A DNA stretch of 17,042 nucleotides from JASFRI01 sp050115015 (GCA_050115015.1 JASFRI010000045.1:1-17042), one strand, 5' to 3'. Shown: positions 1-7,545, numbered from the stretch's first letter. Notes: generated by a model from the letters alone, not told the origin. Program-made: numbers and translations.

Positions 1-44
1 AGGCCACCCTGGGCGGCCGCAAGTTCATCCCGGAGCGCTACTAG
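1..44 (+). CDS. C-terminal end of an upstream gene (partial)
   Basis: One frame runs from the window edge to a TAG at 42-44 and encodes a tail ending in ATLGGRKFIPERY. Only 13 full codons are visible, so the product cannot be identified. It is called as coding because codon third positions are mostly G or C as in the neighbouring genes, and because about 100 bp of non-coding sequence with a possible promoter follows before the next gene. It could also be a chance open frame. Confidence 0.4.
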   Translation, partial: ATLGGRKFIPERY

Positions 45-68
45 AGGCCCGGCTGGAGACCTTTCCGG

Positions 69-97
69 TTGCCCCCCGCCATCCGTTGCCATAGATT
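69..97 (+). promoter_or_regulatory. Possible sigma-70-type promoter for the S8 protease gene
   Basis: TTGCCC at 69-74 (4/6 to TTGACA) is followed, 17 bp later, by TAGATT at 92-97 (4/6 to TATAAT). This lies in the AT-richer gap upstream of the protease. A second T/A-rich stretch, TAGATAGT at 101-108, could be an alternative -10. Both matches are partial, so this is only a candidate. Confidence 0.3.
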
Positions 98-142
98 TGG
101 TAGATAGTCGTTTTTCAATCACTCTCCCGCCCGGGAAGACAG

Positions 143-3100
143 GTGCCCTCCGTGCGTAACCTCTTCTGCTGTGTGGTCTTGGTGCTCTGCGCGATTCCCT
201 CGACCCCGGCGACGCCGCTGCGCGGGTGGCTCGTCGGCCCGGAGGACCCGGCCCGGTCGCTCCCGGAGGAGGTTCGCGTCCTGCAGAAGGACGGGGCCTG
301 GCGCTTCGTGGAGCTTCCGGCCGGTGCGGTGCCGGGGCTGGAGCGCGGCGGACTGCGCTTCCATCCGGTGCCCGGAGCCTTCGACCTGCGCTTCGGGGAG
401 GTCCGGATCGACGCGCGGGAGGGGGAGCCCGAGGTTCCCAGGGCCTGGCGAACCCGGACCGACGTCGAGGGCCCCCGGCCGTACCTGGTCAAGTTCCAGG
501 CGCCGGTGCGGCCGGAGTGGCTGGCCACGATGGAGCGGCTCGGCGCGCGGCCGGTGCAGTACCTCGCGACCTTCGGCTATCTCCTCCTGGTGGAGGGCGA
601 GGCTCCGGCGGCCCTCCGGAGGATGGAGGCCGTCGAGTTCGTCGGCGAGCTGCACCCGGCCTACCGCTGGTCCTCGGAGCTGAAGGACCTCGCCCGGACG
701 GCGCAGCGCGTACCGGTGCGGCTGGTGCTGTTCGACCTTCCGGGGCGGGCGGCGATCGAGCGGGCCGTCGAGGACGCCGGCGGCCGGATCCAGCGGCGGA
801 GCGCCGTCGCGGCGACGAGCCAGCGGGACGTGCTGCACTACCTCCTGGTGGACGACTTCCCGGCGGAGCGGCTCGCGGAGCTGCTCTCCGGTCCGGAGGT
901 GTTCTGGGCCGAGCGATATCACGAGCCGCGGCTGGAGGGGGAACGGGCCGCCCAGATCGTCGCCGGGAACATCACCGGAGGCCAGCCCGACCCCGACTAC
1001 TTCTCCTGGCTGACGCAGATCGGGGCGGATGGCTCGGGGGTGACGGTCGCGGTGGCCGACAGCGGTCTCGACACCGGGGACGATTCCACGGTTCACCCGG
1101 ACGTGCGGGGGCGCACCACGTACGCCACGGGCCTCTGCCCGACCCCCCAGGATCCCGACGGGCACGGGACGAACGTGGCCTCCATGATCGCTGCCGATGG
1201 CCGGGCGACCAGCGGCGGCACGGGGCTGACCGACTCCGGGGGATTCCACTGGGGCGGCGGCAGCGCACCGGGAGCGACCCTCTTCATCCAGCCGGTGGTG
1301 GCGAGTCTGTGCCCCTCCGGGGTCGCCGGGGATCCGGCGGCGCTGGCCTCCAACGCGGTTGCCACCGGCGGTGCGGTGCTGGGCAACCACTCCTTCACCG
1401 ATGGGCAGCCGTCGGGCTCCTCCTACACGGTCACCGCGCAGTCCTGGGACGCCGTGGTACGGGACGCGGTGGCGACCTCGCCAGGGAACCAGCAGTACCT
1501 GGCGGTGTTCTCCGCCGGGAACTCGGGACCCAGCGCCTCCTCGCTCACCTCGCCGAAGGCCGCCAAGAACATCGTGACCGTCGGCGCCACCGAGAACTAC
1601 CGCCCCGGGGAGTGTCCCGACATCTGCGCCACGTCGGCGGACGACATCGACGTCGTGGTGGGCTTCTCCTCGCGAGGGCCCACCGCCGACGGCCGGATCA
1701 AGCCGGACGTGGTGGCGCCGGGACACGTCACCGCGGGGATGCTGTCGAGCTTCGCGTCCTACAGCTGCGCCTGCGACGGCGGTGGCGGTGTCGGCTGCTG
1801 CGACTCCCAGGGCGTGGACGGCACCCTGCAGTACACGCGCTACTCCGGGACGAGCCAGGCATCGCCCCGGATCGCGGGAGCCTCGGCGCTGCTGTTCGAC
1901 TGGTACCAGGGCCAGCAGGGGGCCTACCCCTCGCCGGCGATGGCCAAGGCGCTGCTGATCCACAGCGCCGTGGACCTCGAGGCCCCCGACGTGCCCAACA
2001 ACACGGAGGGCTGGGGACGACCTGCCCTCCGCAACGTGATCGACGCCGGCGGCGACCTCGGCATCGTCGACCAGAGCGTCATCCTGGGCGCCACCGGCGA
2101 CGCGGGGGCCTACATCGTGCCGCGCTATGTCCAGGACCCCGCCGCCCCGGTCAAGACGACCCTGGTGTGGACCGATCCTCCCGGCGTGGTGGGCTGCAGC
2201 CCCTGCCTGGTGAACAACCTCGACCTGGAGCTCTCCCAGGGGCTCACGATCTGGCGCGGCAACAACTTCTTCGAGGGCCTGACGAAGCCGGGGGGCACCA
2301 ACGACGCCCTCAACAACGTCGAGGGGATCCTGCTTTCGGGTGACTCCTTCACCTGTGACCCGATCTCGTTGAAGGTCCGGGCAACGACCCTGGGAGGGGA
2401 CGGCGTCCCCGGCAACGCCGACGGGACGGACCAGGACTTCGCCCTGGTCACGCGCAACCTCGGAACCTCCCCCGGTCCCGCGCGCCTGTCCGTCGCGGCG
2501 CAGGGCGTCGGCGGCGGCTGCGACGGCGATGCCTTCCTGGATCGGGGGGAGACGGTGGATCTGTCACTGGACCTGGTGAACGGGGGATGCAGCAACGGCA
2601 CCGGGCTCGGAGCCCAGGTCACCGTGCTGTCCGCGCCCCCCGGCGCGGTGATCGACATCATCCCCGCCGGGGTCCAGCCCCTTGCCGATCTCGCGCCGGG
2701 CGCCTCGGCGATGGCGGGATGGCAGGTCAGCCTCGCGGACGGTCCCTCCAGCCTCTGCGGCGAGGTGGCGGTGCTCCAGGTGGATCTCTCCGACGGCGCC
2801 GGGGGGAGCTGGCAGGAGACCATGGAGATCCTTCTCGACGGGGAGTCGGTGACCCCGGGCGGGCTGGTGGACCCGGTGGACGGCGATCTGAGCTCCTCGG
2901 CGGACCCGGAGTGGAGCATCCAGGGGTGCAACGTGAGCAGCGCGCCGACGTCCTGGCACATGGGGCAGACCGACTGCACCGGCATCGTCCGCGACGCCAG
3001 CCAGCGCAGCCTCTTGTTCACGTACGACCTGGCCCCCGCCGACCAGCTGCTCTCCCTGTCGTTCCAGCATGCGTTCGACGGGTACAGCAACAGCAGCCTC

Positions 3101-3733
3101 CAGGACTCCGTCGCGGTGGAGATCGACCACGACGGGAACGGTAGCTACGACGTCCTGCAGACCTGGCGCGACGAGGTGGACGCCCCCGCTTCCATGAGCC
3201 CCGCCGGGCCCTATGACCTGACGTCCTTCAACGAGACCCGCGGGAGCCAGGTCTCGGTGCGTTTCCGCTTCCAGAGCGCCGCCGGCTGGGTCGGAGGCCC
3301 GAACAACGCCGCGGGCTGGGACGTCGACGACATCGAGCTGGCCTACAGCTCCCTGACGTGCGACCCGGACACCTGCGTCACCTGTTCCGGTCCGCCGGAA
3401 CCCGTGCCCGACGGTGCGCCCGGAAGCCCGCTGCTGGTCGCCGTCGACGGTGGCGGCGGCCTGCAGCTCTCCTGGGACGCGGTGAGCGGTGCCGTGGGTT
3501 ACAATCTCTACGAGGGCTCCATCGGCGGCTTCTACTCCCACGCATCCTTCGTCGACCCCGGGCTGGACGGCGGCGATTCCTGCCTCGAGCCCGGAACGAC
3601 CGTGACCCTAGACATGCCGGCGGGAAATGTCTACTTCCTGGTCGCCTCGGACAGCGGCTGCGCGGAGAGCGCCTACGGGTTCGACTCGACCGGATCCCCG
3701 GTCCCGGACGCCGCGGTTCCCTGCACCCCCTGA
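143..3733 (+). CDS. Secreted S8 family serine protease, KP-43-like, multidomain
   Basis: This is a subtilisin-type endopeptidase exported to the periplasm or medium, presumably to degrade protein. A signal peptide (hydrophobic run CCVVLVLCAIP) precedes a long pro-region (about residues 30-280). The catalytic domain (about 285-635) shows the full triad: Asp306 in ADSGLD, His341 in DGHGT and Ser571 in SGTSQASP, with the oxyanion Asn460 in SAGNSGP. After it comes a beta-barrel with LVWTDPPG and LVNNLDLEL (about 650-765), which is the KP-43 type arrangement. A CARDB-like domain follows (about 780-905), then a jelly-roll domain resembling MAM-type folds (about 913-1070) and a FN3-like tail (about 1090-1196). 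Cysteines 542, 544, 552 and 553 sit in an insert just before the catalytic serine. GTG at 143 has GGAAG upstream. GTG at 152, preceded by AGG, is an equally possible start and keeps the signal peptide. Confidence 0.93.
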   Translation: MPSVRNLFCCVVLVLCAIPSTPATPLRGWLVGPEDPARSLPEEVRVLQKDGAWRFVELPAGAVPGLERGGLRFHPVPGAFDLRFGEVRIDAREGEPEVPRAWRTRTDVEGPRPYLVKFQAPVRPEWLATMERLGARPVQYLATFGYLLLVEGEAPAALRRMEAVEFVGELHPAYRWSSELKDLARTAQRVPVRLVLFDLPGRAAIERAVEDAGGRIQRRSAVAATSQRDVLHYLLVDDFPAERLAELLSGPEVFWAERYHEPRLEGERAAQIVAGNITGGQPDPDYFSWLTQIGADGSGVTVAVADSGLDTGDDSTVHPDVRGRTTYATGLCPTPQDPDGHGTNVASMIAADGRATSGGTGLTDSGGFHWGGGSAPGATLFIQPVVASLCPSGVAGDPAALASNAVATGGAVLGNHSFTDGQPSGSSYTVTAQSWDAVVRDAVATSPGNQQYLAVFSAGNSGPSASSLTSPKAAKNIVTVGATENYRPGECPDICATSADDIDVVVGFSSRGPTADGRIKPDVVAPGHVTAGMLSSFASYSCACDGGGGVGCCDSQGVDGTLQYTRYSGTSQASPRIAGASALLFDWYQGQQGAYPSPAMAKALLIHSAVDLEAPDVPNNTEGWGRPALRNVIDAGGDLGIVDQSVILGATGDAGAYIVPRYVQDPAAPVKTTLVWTDPPGVVGCSPCLVNNLDLELSQGLTIWRGNNFFEGLTKPGGTNDALNNVEGILLSGDSFTCDPISLKVRATTLGGDGVPGNADGTDQDFALVTRNLGTSPGPARLSVAAQGVGGGCDGDAFLDRGETVDLSLDLVNGGCSNGTGLGAQVTVLSAPPGAVIDIIPAGVQPLADLAPGASAMAGWQVSLADGPSSLCGEVAVLQVDLSDGAGGSWQETMEILLDGESVTPGGLVDPVDGDLSSSADPEWSIQGCNVSSAPTSWHMGQTDCTGIVRDASQRSLLFTYDLAPADQLLSLSFQHAFDGYSNSSLQDSVAVEIDHDGNGSYDVLQTWRDEVDAPASMSPAGPYDLTSFNETRGSQVSVRFRFQSAAGWVGGPNNAAGWDVDDIELAYSSLTCDPDTCVTCSGPPEPVPDGAPGSPLLVAVDGGGGLQLSWDAVSGAVGYNLYEGSIGGFYSHASFVDPGLDGGDSCLEPGTTVTLDMPAGNVYFLVASDSGCAESAYGFDSTGSPVPDAAVPCTP

Positions 3734-3756
3734 GCGCGCTCGGGCGCCGACGCTGC

Positions 3757-3785
3757 GGGGCCGTGTCGTCCATCGACACGGCCCC
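3757..3785 (+). terminator. Hairpin after the protease gene, probable terminator
   Basis: A perfect 12-bp stem (GGGGCCGTGTCG at 3757-3768, complement at 3774-3785) encloses a 5-nt loop, TCCAT, starting 24 nt after the protease stop codon. No T-run follows directly, only a pyrimidine-rich stretch and TTTTT at about 3814, so intrinsic termination is likely but not certain. Confidence 0.6.
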
Positions 3786-3798
3786 ACACCTTTCCGTT

Positions 3799-3840
3799 TC
3801 CATGGACGTTCTCTTTTTACAAAGACGCTCCATTCATGGA
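3799..3840. promoter_or_regulatory. Two related small palindromes, possible operator
   Basis: The perfect palindrome TCCATGGA (3799-3806) and the interrupted one TCCAT-TC-ATGGA (3829-3840) share half-sites and begin 30 bp apart, about three helical turns, in an AT-richer patch between the protease terminator and the radical SAM gene. Repeated half-sites at a helical spacing can be regulator sites. Short palindromes also arise by chance, and no convincing promoter hexamers were found beside them. Confidence 0.2.
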
Positions 3841-3962
3841 ATCGGTTTCCCGCAGCCGCGTTTGCGTCCGGGAGGTCGCTGCCGCAAGATCTAGTGCAGC
3901 ACCCGGAAGCTCTTGCAGTGAGGACCCGCCGGAGTCCATCGGAGCGGGTGCGGGGGGGGGAG

Positions 3963-5060
3963 ATGCAGCTCTCGGAGCTCTACCGCATTCCCTGGACGAA
4001 GCACGACAACCCGAACGGCTGGATCGAGGTGACCACCGCCTGCCAGCTCGACTGTCCGGGGTGCTACCGCGGCCACTGGGACGGGGAGGAGGTCGCCGCC
4101 GATCAGAGGCTCGAGCAGCTGAAGGAGGATGTGGATACCCTGTTCGCGCGGCGGAACATCCAGTGTCTCTCCATCGCCGGCGGCGAGCCGTTGCTGTTTC
4201 CCCGCCTGGACGAGCTCATCACGTACGCCCGCTCGAAGGGGATCGCGCCGCGTCTCTATACCAATGGCGTCCAGCTCGACGAGGAACGGCTGGACTCCCT
4301 CGTCGGTGCCGGATGCACCGAGGTCATCATCCACGCCAGCCTGTGGCAGAACCGGCTGGCGAACAACACCCAGGATGAGCTCATCCGCCTGAAATCCAGC
4401 TACTGCCGGATGTTCCGCGGGCGGCAGCACGAGGTCCGGCTGGGGTTCATCGCGCCGGTGCTGCGCCGCTACCTCGACGGCCTCGCGGAGTTGCTCGAGT
4501 TCTACAAGAGCCAGAGCGACGTGATCGGCAACGTCGTGTTCACCACGTTCAAGGACGTCTACGGCGGTCCCTCGGACCAGTACGTGCCCCTTCCGGAGCT
4601 GAGCGAGACGATCGAGCGGGTCTACGGGACGCAGCCCTGCGCCTATATCCCCAAGATCCACCACCAGGAGCGGATCGCCTGGCTGCTGAACGTCGCGGTG
4701 CTGCGCGATGGGAAGGTGATCGGCCAGCTCGGCCCGGATGCCTACGGAACGATGCAGGAGCAGTACCGCGAGACCATGGGCAAGTACCTGTTCTCCCCGG
4801 AGCCCGGGGTCGCGGCGGCAGGCGCCGGGCTGCTGGCGATGGGCGAGATCGGGGAGGAGCTACCCGACCTGGTCCGCGAGATGCAGCGACACGTTCACCA
4901 CCAGGTCGTGAGCATCGTCGACTCGCCGCAGATGCTGGACGACGGCCGCGTGGACGTCTGCGACAGCTGCCCGGACGCGATGCTGTACGAGGGGGAGCTG
5001 GTCCCGAAGTGCCTGCTCAACAAGATCCGGGACGGCCTGCCGGTCTGCATCGTCCGCTGA
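3963..5060 (+). CDS. Radical SAM enzyme with C-terminal cysteine motif, substrate unknown
   Basis: The 365-residue product has the radical SAM cluster motif Cys27-x3-Cys31-x2-Cys34 (CQLDCPGC) and the GGEP motif at 73-76 that contacts S-adenosylmethionine, within an N-terminal partial TIM barrel. It would cleave SAM to a 5'-deoxyadenosyl radical in the cytoplasm; the substrate cannot be deduced. The C-terminus holds CDSC (Cys333, Cys336), Cys350 and Cys362, which might bind a second iron-sulfur cluster but do not match the standard SPASM spacing. The gene lies 229 bp after the protease and ends 4 bp from the convergent DUF3365 gene, so it appears to stand alone. ATG at 3963 directly follows a G9 tract (3952-3960). 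GTG at 3948 is in frame and would put the G-tract inside the gene. A longer upstream extension would overlap the protease and the hairpin and is rejected. Confidence 0.88.
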   Translation: MQLSELYRIPWTKHDNPNGWIEVTTACQLDCPGCYRGHWDGEEVAADQRLEQLKEDVDTLFARRNIQCLSIAGGEPLLFPRLDELITYARSKGIAPRLYTNGVQLDEERLDSLVGAGCTEVIIHASLWQNRLANNTQDELIRLKSSYCRMFRGRQHEVRLGFIAPVLRRYLDGLAELLEFYKSQSDVIGNVVFTTFKDVYGGPSDQYVPLPELSETIERVYGTQPCAYIPKIHHQERIAWLLNVAVLRDGKVIGQLGPDAYGTMQEQYRETMGKYLFSPEPGVAAAGAGLLAMGEIGEELPDLVREMQRHVHHQVVSIVDSPQMLDDGRVDVCDSCPDAMLYEGELVPKCLLNKIRDGLPVCIVR

Positions 5061-5064
5061 GGGC

Positions 5065-5634
5065 TCAGTCGAGCACGACCGTCACGGAGATCGCCCCCCG
5101 CAGGTCGCCTTCCGCGTACCCCAGGGCCCGGTCCTCGGGGTAGAGCTCCTGCAGCATCTCCCGGACTCCCGGCGCCAGCTCCTCGGGATCTCCGTGGCAC
5201 CCGAGGCAGGGGCGGCGGATGGTCAGCGGCCGCAGGTAGCGGAGCTGGTGGACGCCCTCCAGCGTGACCTCCTCGTAGAGCTCCGGCGGCATCTCACCGC
5301 CGGCCCGTGCCGCCTCGAGATCGAGCAGCTTGACCTCCTCGTAGGGGTCGGGTGCGTCCTTCGGGTTGCGCGGTCGCAGCGTGACGCGCCGGACGGTGAG
5401 CCCGTCCCGGGAGAGGTCTTCCGCGATCGCCTGGGCCTGCTCGGAGCAGACCTGCACGGCCCCCGCGGGACCGCCCTGCTGCAGCTCCCGCATGAGGGTG
5501 CTCATCAGCCGGCTGCCGAGCGTGTCGGCCGCCACCCGCGCCCGATCCAGGTGCAGTGTCATGTCGTCCCCGGCCGAGGGGAGGGCCGTGAGGACCCCGA
5601 GGGCCATCGGGACGGCGAACCAGAGCTTCCGCAT
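5065..5634 (-). CDS. Periplasmic DUF3365 / Tll0287-like c-type haem protein
   Basis: A signal peptide (residues 1-22, MRKLWFAVPMALG...) leads a small domain of the DUF3365 (Tll0287-like) family, recognised by VRRVTLRPRNPKDAPDPYE at about 80-98, where the family carries a conserved R-N-P-x-N/D-A-P-D motif. CLGCH at residues 143-147 is a c-type haem attachment motif, and Cys63 is a second conserved-looking position. Members form a PAS-like fold and are thought to be haem-based redox or gas sensors, sometimes fused to kinases; this one stands alone with no output domain. The start at 5634 is chosen because GGAGGA lies 9 nt upstream and the signal peptide starts there. A longer reading to 5709 adds a proline/glycine-rich stretch without an obvious ribosome site. 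It follows cstA in the same direction after 87 bp and may share its transcript. Confidence 0.85.
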   Translation of the reverse strand: MRKLWFAVPMALGVLTALPSAGDDMTLHLDRARVAADTLGSRLMSTLMRELQQGGPAGAVQVCSEQAQAIAEDLSRDGLTVRRVTLRPRNPKDAPDPYEEVKLLDLEAARAGGEMPPELYEEVTLEGVHQLRYLRPLTIRRPCLGCHGDPEELAPGVREMLQELYPEDRALGYAEGDLRGAISVTVVLD

Positions 5635-5649
5635 CGCGGCACGTCCTCC

Positions 5650-5672
5650 GGGCCGGGGAACCGCCCCGGCCC
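5650..5672 (-). terminator. GC hairpin between cstA and the DUF3365 gene
   Basis: A perfect 9-bp stem (GGGCCGGGG at 5650-5658, CCCCGGCCC at 5664-5672) with a 5-nt loop lies about 50 nt past the cstA stop codon and 15 nt before the DUF3365 start. There is no T-run on the minus strand. It could be a terminator of cstA, an attenuator, or an mRNA stability element that lowers expression of the second gene. Its position close to the ribosome site favours an effect on the downstream gene. Confidence 0.4.
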
Positions 5673-5721
5673 CGGCATAGGGATACTCCTGCGGGGGCCC
5701 TCCTGGCAAGGGGAGGCGGCT

Positions 5722-7434
5722 TCAGGGGCGGATCGGGATCTCGGGGCCGGCGGCGCGGCGCACCTGGAGCAGCGCCAGCACCCCCTCCAGGACGATCCAG
5801 ACCCCGAGGACCCACAGGATCCCGCCGACCACGAGCAGCAGCCACCGGATCTGCTCCCCCCCGGCGAAGGTCCAGAGGTTCGACGTCATGGCGGTCAGGG
5901 TCGAGCCCAGCATGAAGAGCGCGGGCAGGCCGGTGAACAGCACCGGCTTTCCCCGCTGCCGCAGATACACGGTGACCGCCAGCAGCGTCAGGCCGGCCAG
6001 CAGCTGGTTCGTGGTCCCGAACAGCGTCCAGAGGGCCAGGGCCGCGGGCTGGCCGTCCACCTTGTAGAACGCGAACAGCGCGATCACGCCCACCGCGGCC
6101 ACGCTGGACGCATAGCGGTTGAGGCGGAGACCGACGGTCGCGGCCAGTTCCTCCACGTTGTACCGCAGGAGCCGGGTGGCGGAGTCCAGCGTCGTGAGGG
6201 CGAAGGAGACCACCACCACGGCGACGAACGCGGCGGCCAGTCCGTGGTTCACCCCGAGGCCCTCGATGAAACGGGCGGTGCCGCCGATGAAAGCGCTGAG
6301 GTTCCCCGCCAGATCCTGTGCGGAGCCCCAGTCGGCATACCGGGTCTTCCAGGCGTCGGCGCTGGAGAAACCCGCCGTCGTCGCGACCACGGCCAGCAGC
6401 GCCAGGAGGCTCTCGGCGACCATCCCGCCATAGGCCACCGGCCGGGCATCGGTCTCGCGGTCGAGCTGCTTCGCGGTCGTCCCCGACGCGACCAGTCCGT
6501 GGAAGCCGCTGGCGGCGCCGCAGGCGATGATGATGAACACGAAGGGGAGCATCGACGGCGCGCCGGCCACCTCGGTGCGGACCGGCGGCGCCTGGAACGA
6601 GGGTGCCACCACGAACAGGCCGACATACGCTGCGATGAGTCCCAGATACAGCAGCAGGGAGTTGATGAAGTCCCGGGCCTGCAGCAGCACCCACACGGGC
6701 AGGACCGAGGCCAGAAACGCGTAGCCCAGCAGGATGGCGATCCACGTGGCCCCCGCGGGCCACGCCGCCGCCGGCAGGCCCGCGGTCGGGAAGAGGTAGC
6801 CCACCCAGATCAGCACGAGGCCCACCAGGAAGCCCGCCGTGGCCAGCGGCGCGAGGGGGAGCCCCTTGCGGTAGAGCCCGTAGCCTACCGCCACCGCGAC
6901 GAACATCAGGCCGGCGGAGGGAGTCACCGCGGAGGGGTAGCCCGGGGTGGCCGCATCGATCTGCAAGGAGAACAGGCGGGCGATCACGAACACGAATACC
7001 CCCATCGCCAGTCCGACCCCGAAGAAGATCACCAGGAGGAACAGGACCTTGGCGCGGGGGCCGATGATCCCCTCCGCCACCTTGCCGATGGACATCCCCC
7101 GACCGCGCAGGGACACCACCAGCGCCGAGAAGTCGTGGACGCAGCCGACGAGGACGGCGCCGCACACGACCCAGAGCATCGCAGGCAGCCAGCCCCAGAT
7201 CACCGCGACCGCCGGACCGAGCATCGGGGCGAGGCCCGTGATCGAGGCGAAGTGATGCCCGAAGACCACCGGCCGCCGGGTCGGCACGTAGTCGACGCCG
7301 TCCTCGAGGGCATGGGCCGGCGTGGGGACCTCGGGCCGCAACTCGAAGATCCGCCGGCTCAGGAACAGCGCGTAGAAGCGGTAGGCCAGGGCGTAGGCCG
7401 CGAAACACAGGAGGGTCGGGAGGATTACGGACAT
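5722..7434 (-). CDS. cstA: Carbon starvation protein A (CstA family) transporter
   Basis: The product is a roughly 570-residue polytopic inner-membrane protein with many hydrophobic segments. Family landmarks are GHHFASITGLAPMLGP near residue 70, the segment CGAASGFHGLVASGTT in the middle, followed by KQLDRETDARPVAYGGM, and LFGTTNQLLAGLTLLAVTVY toward the C-terminus. Known members (CstA, BtsT/YjiY) import pyruvate or peptides, in E. coli under nutrient limitation. This protein is shorter than E. coli CstA (about 700 residues), as are many members outside the enterics. The start is set at ATG 7434 (MSVILPTLL), which opens the first membrane helix. An in-frame ATG at 7476 overlaps the -10 box of the best promoter candidate and would lie upstream of the expected transcript. 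The gene is divergent from sodC and may be co-transcribed with the DUF3365 gene downstream. Confidence 0.93.
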   Translation of the reverse strand: MSVILPTLLCFAAYALAYRFYALFLSRRIFELRPEVPTPAHALEDGVDYVPTRRPVVFGHHFASITGLAPMLGPAVAVIWGWLPAMLWVVCGAVLVGCVHDFSALVVSLRGRGMSIGKVAEGIIGPRAKVLFLLVIFFGVGLAMGVFVFVIARLFSLQIDAATPGYPSAVTPSAGLMFVAVAVGYGLYRKGLPLAPLATAGFLVGLVLIWVGYLFPTAGLPAAAWPAGATWIAILLGYAFLASVLPVWVLLQARDFINSLLLYLGLIAAYVGLFVVAPSFQAPPVRTEVAGAPSMLPFVFIIIACGAASGFHGLVASGTTAKQLDRETDARPVAYGGMVAESLLALLAVVATTAGFSSADAWKTRYADWGSAQDLAGNLSAFIGGTARFIEGLGVNHGLAAAFVAVVVVSFALTTLDSATRLLRYNVEELAATVGLRLNRYASSVAAVGVIALFAFYKVDGQPAALALWTLFGTTNQLLAGLTLLAVTVYLRQRGKPVLFTGLPALFMLGSTLTAMTSNLWTFAGGEQIRWLLLVVGGILWVLGVWIVLEGVLALLQVRRAAGPEIPIRP

Positions 7435-7474
7435 CGCGAGGTGGTCCGGAAAAGGCCGTCGGGCAAGGCGGCCC

Positions 7475-7504
7475 ATTCTGCGAGAGCCCCCTCCCGGCTG
7501 TCAA
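7475..7504 (-). promoter_or_regulatory. Candidate promoter for cstA
   Basis: On the minus strand a perfect TTGACA (7504-7499) is followed after 18 bp by CAGAAT (7480-7475, 4/6 to TATAAT). Transcription would begin near 7468, leaving a leader of about 34 nt before the ATG at 7434. This supports the shorter reading of cstA. Confidence 0.5.
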
Positions 7505-7515
7505 CCTGCCGGTTC

Positions 7516-7545
7516 TTGACATGCCGACCCACGGCGGCGTAGCGT
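7516..7545 (+). promoter_or_regulatory. Candidate promoter for sodC
   Basis: A perfect TTGACA (7516-7521) is followed after 18 bp by TAGCGT (7540-7545, 3/6 to TATAAT). The start site would be near 7552, about 40 nt before the sodC ATG. The -35 box is 11 bp from the oppositely directed -35 box of cstA, so the two promoters are back to back. Confidence 0.45.

Noticed and set aside
119..1963. Minus-strand open frame of 614 codons opposite the protease
   Set aside because: Opposite to a gene with a clear catalytic triad; long antisense frames are expected in such high-GC sequence. The translation is low-complexity with no recognisable domain.
3802..3894. Short open frame (30 codons) before the radical SAM gene, considered as a RiPP precursor
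   Set aside because: It has no ribosome-binding site, its start lies inside a palindrome, and its Arg-rich translation shows no leader or repeated core. Nothing supports peptide maturation here.
3627..3962. Longer upstream extension of the radical SAM reading frame
   Set aside because: It would overlap the protease gene and run through the hairpin terminator; the radical SAM domain begins after 3963.
5194..7542. Plus-strand open frame of 782 codons opposite cstA and the DUF3365 gene
   Set aside because: It covers two recognisable genes on the other strand and its translation is a Gly/Asp/His/Gln/Arg-rich chain without motifs; a GC-rich shadow.
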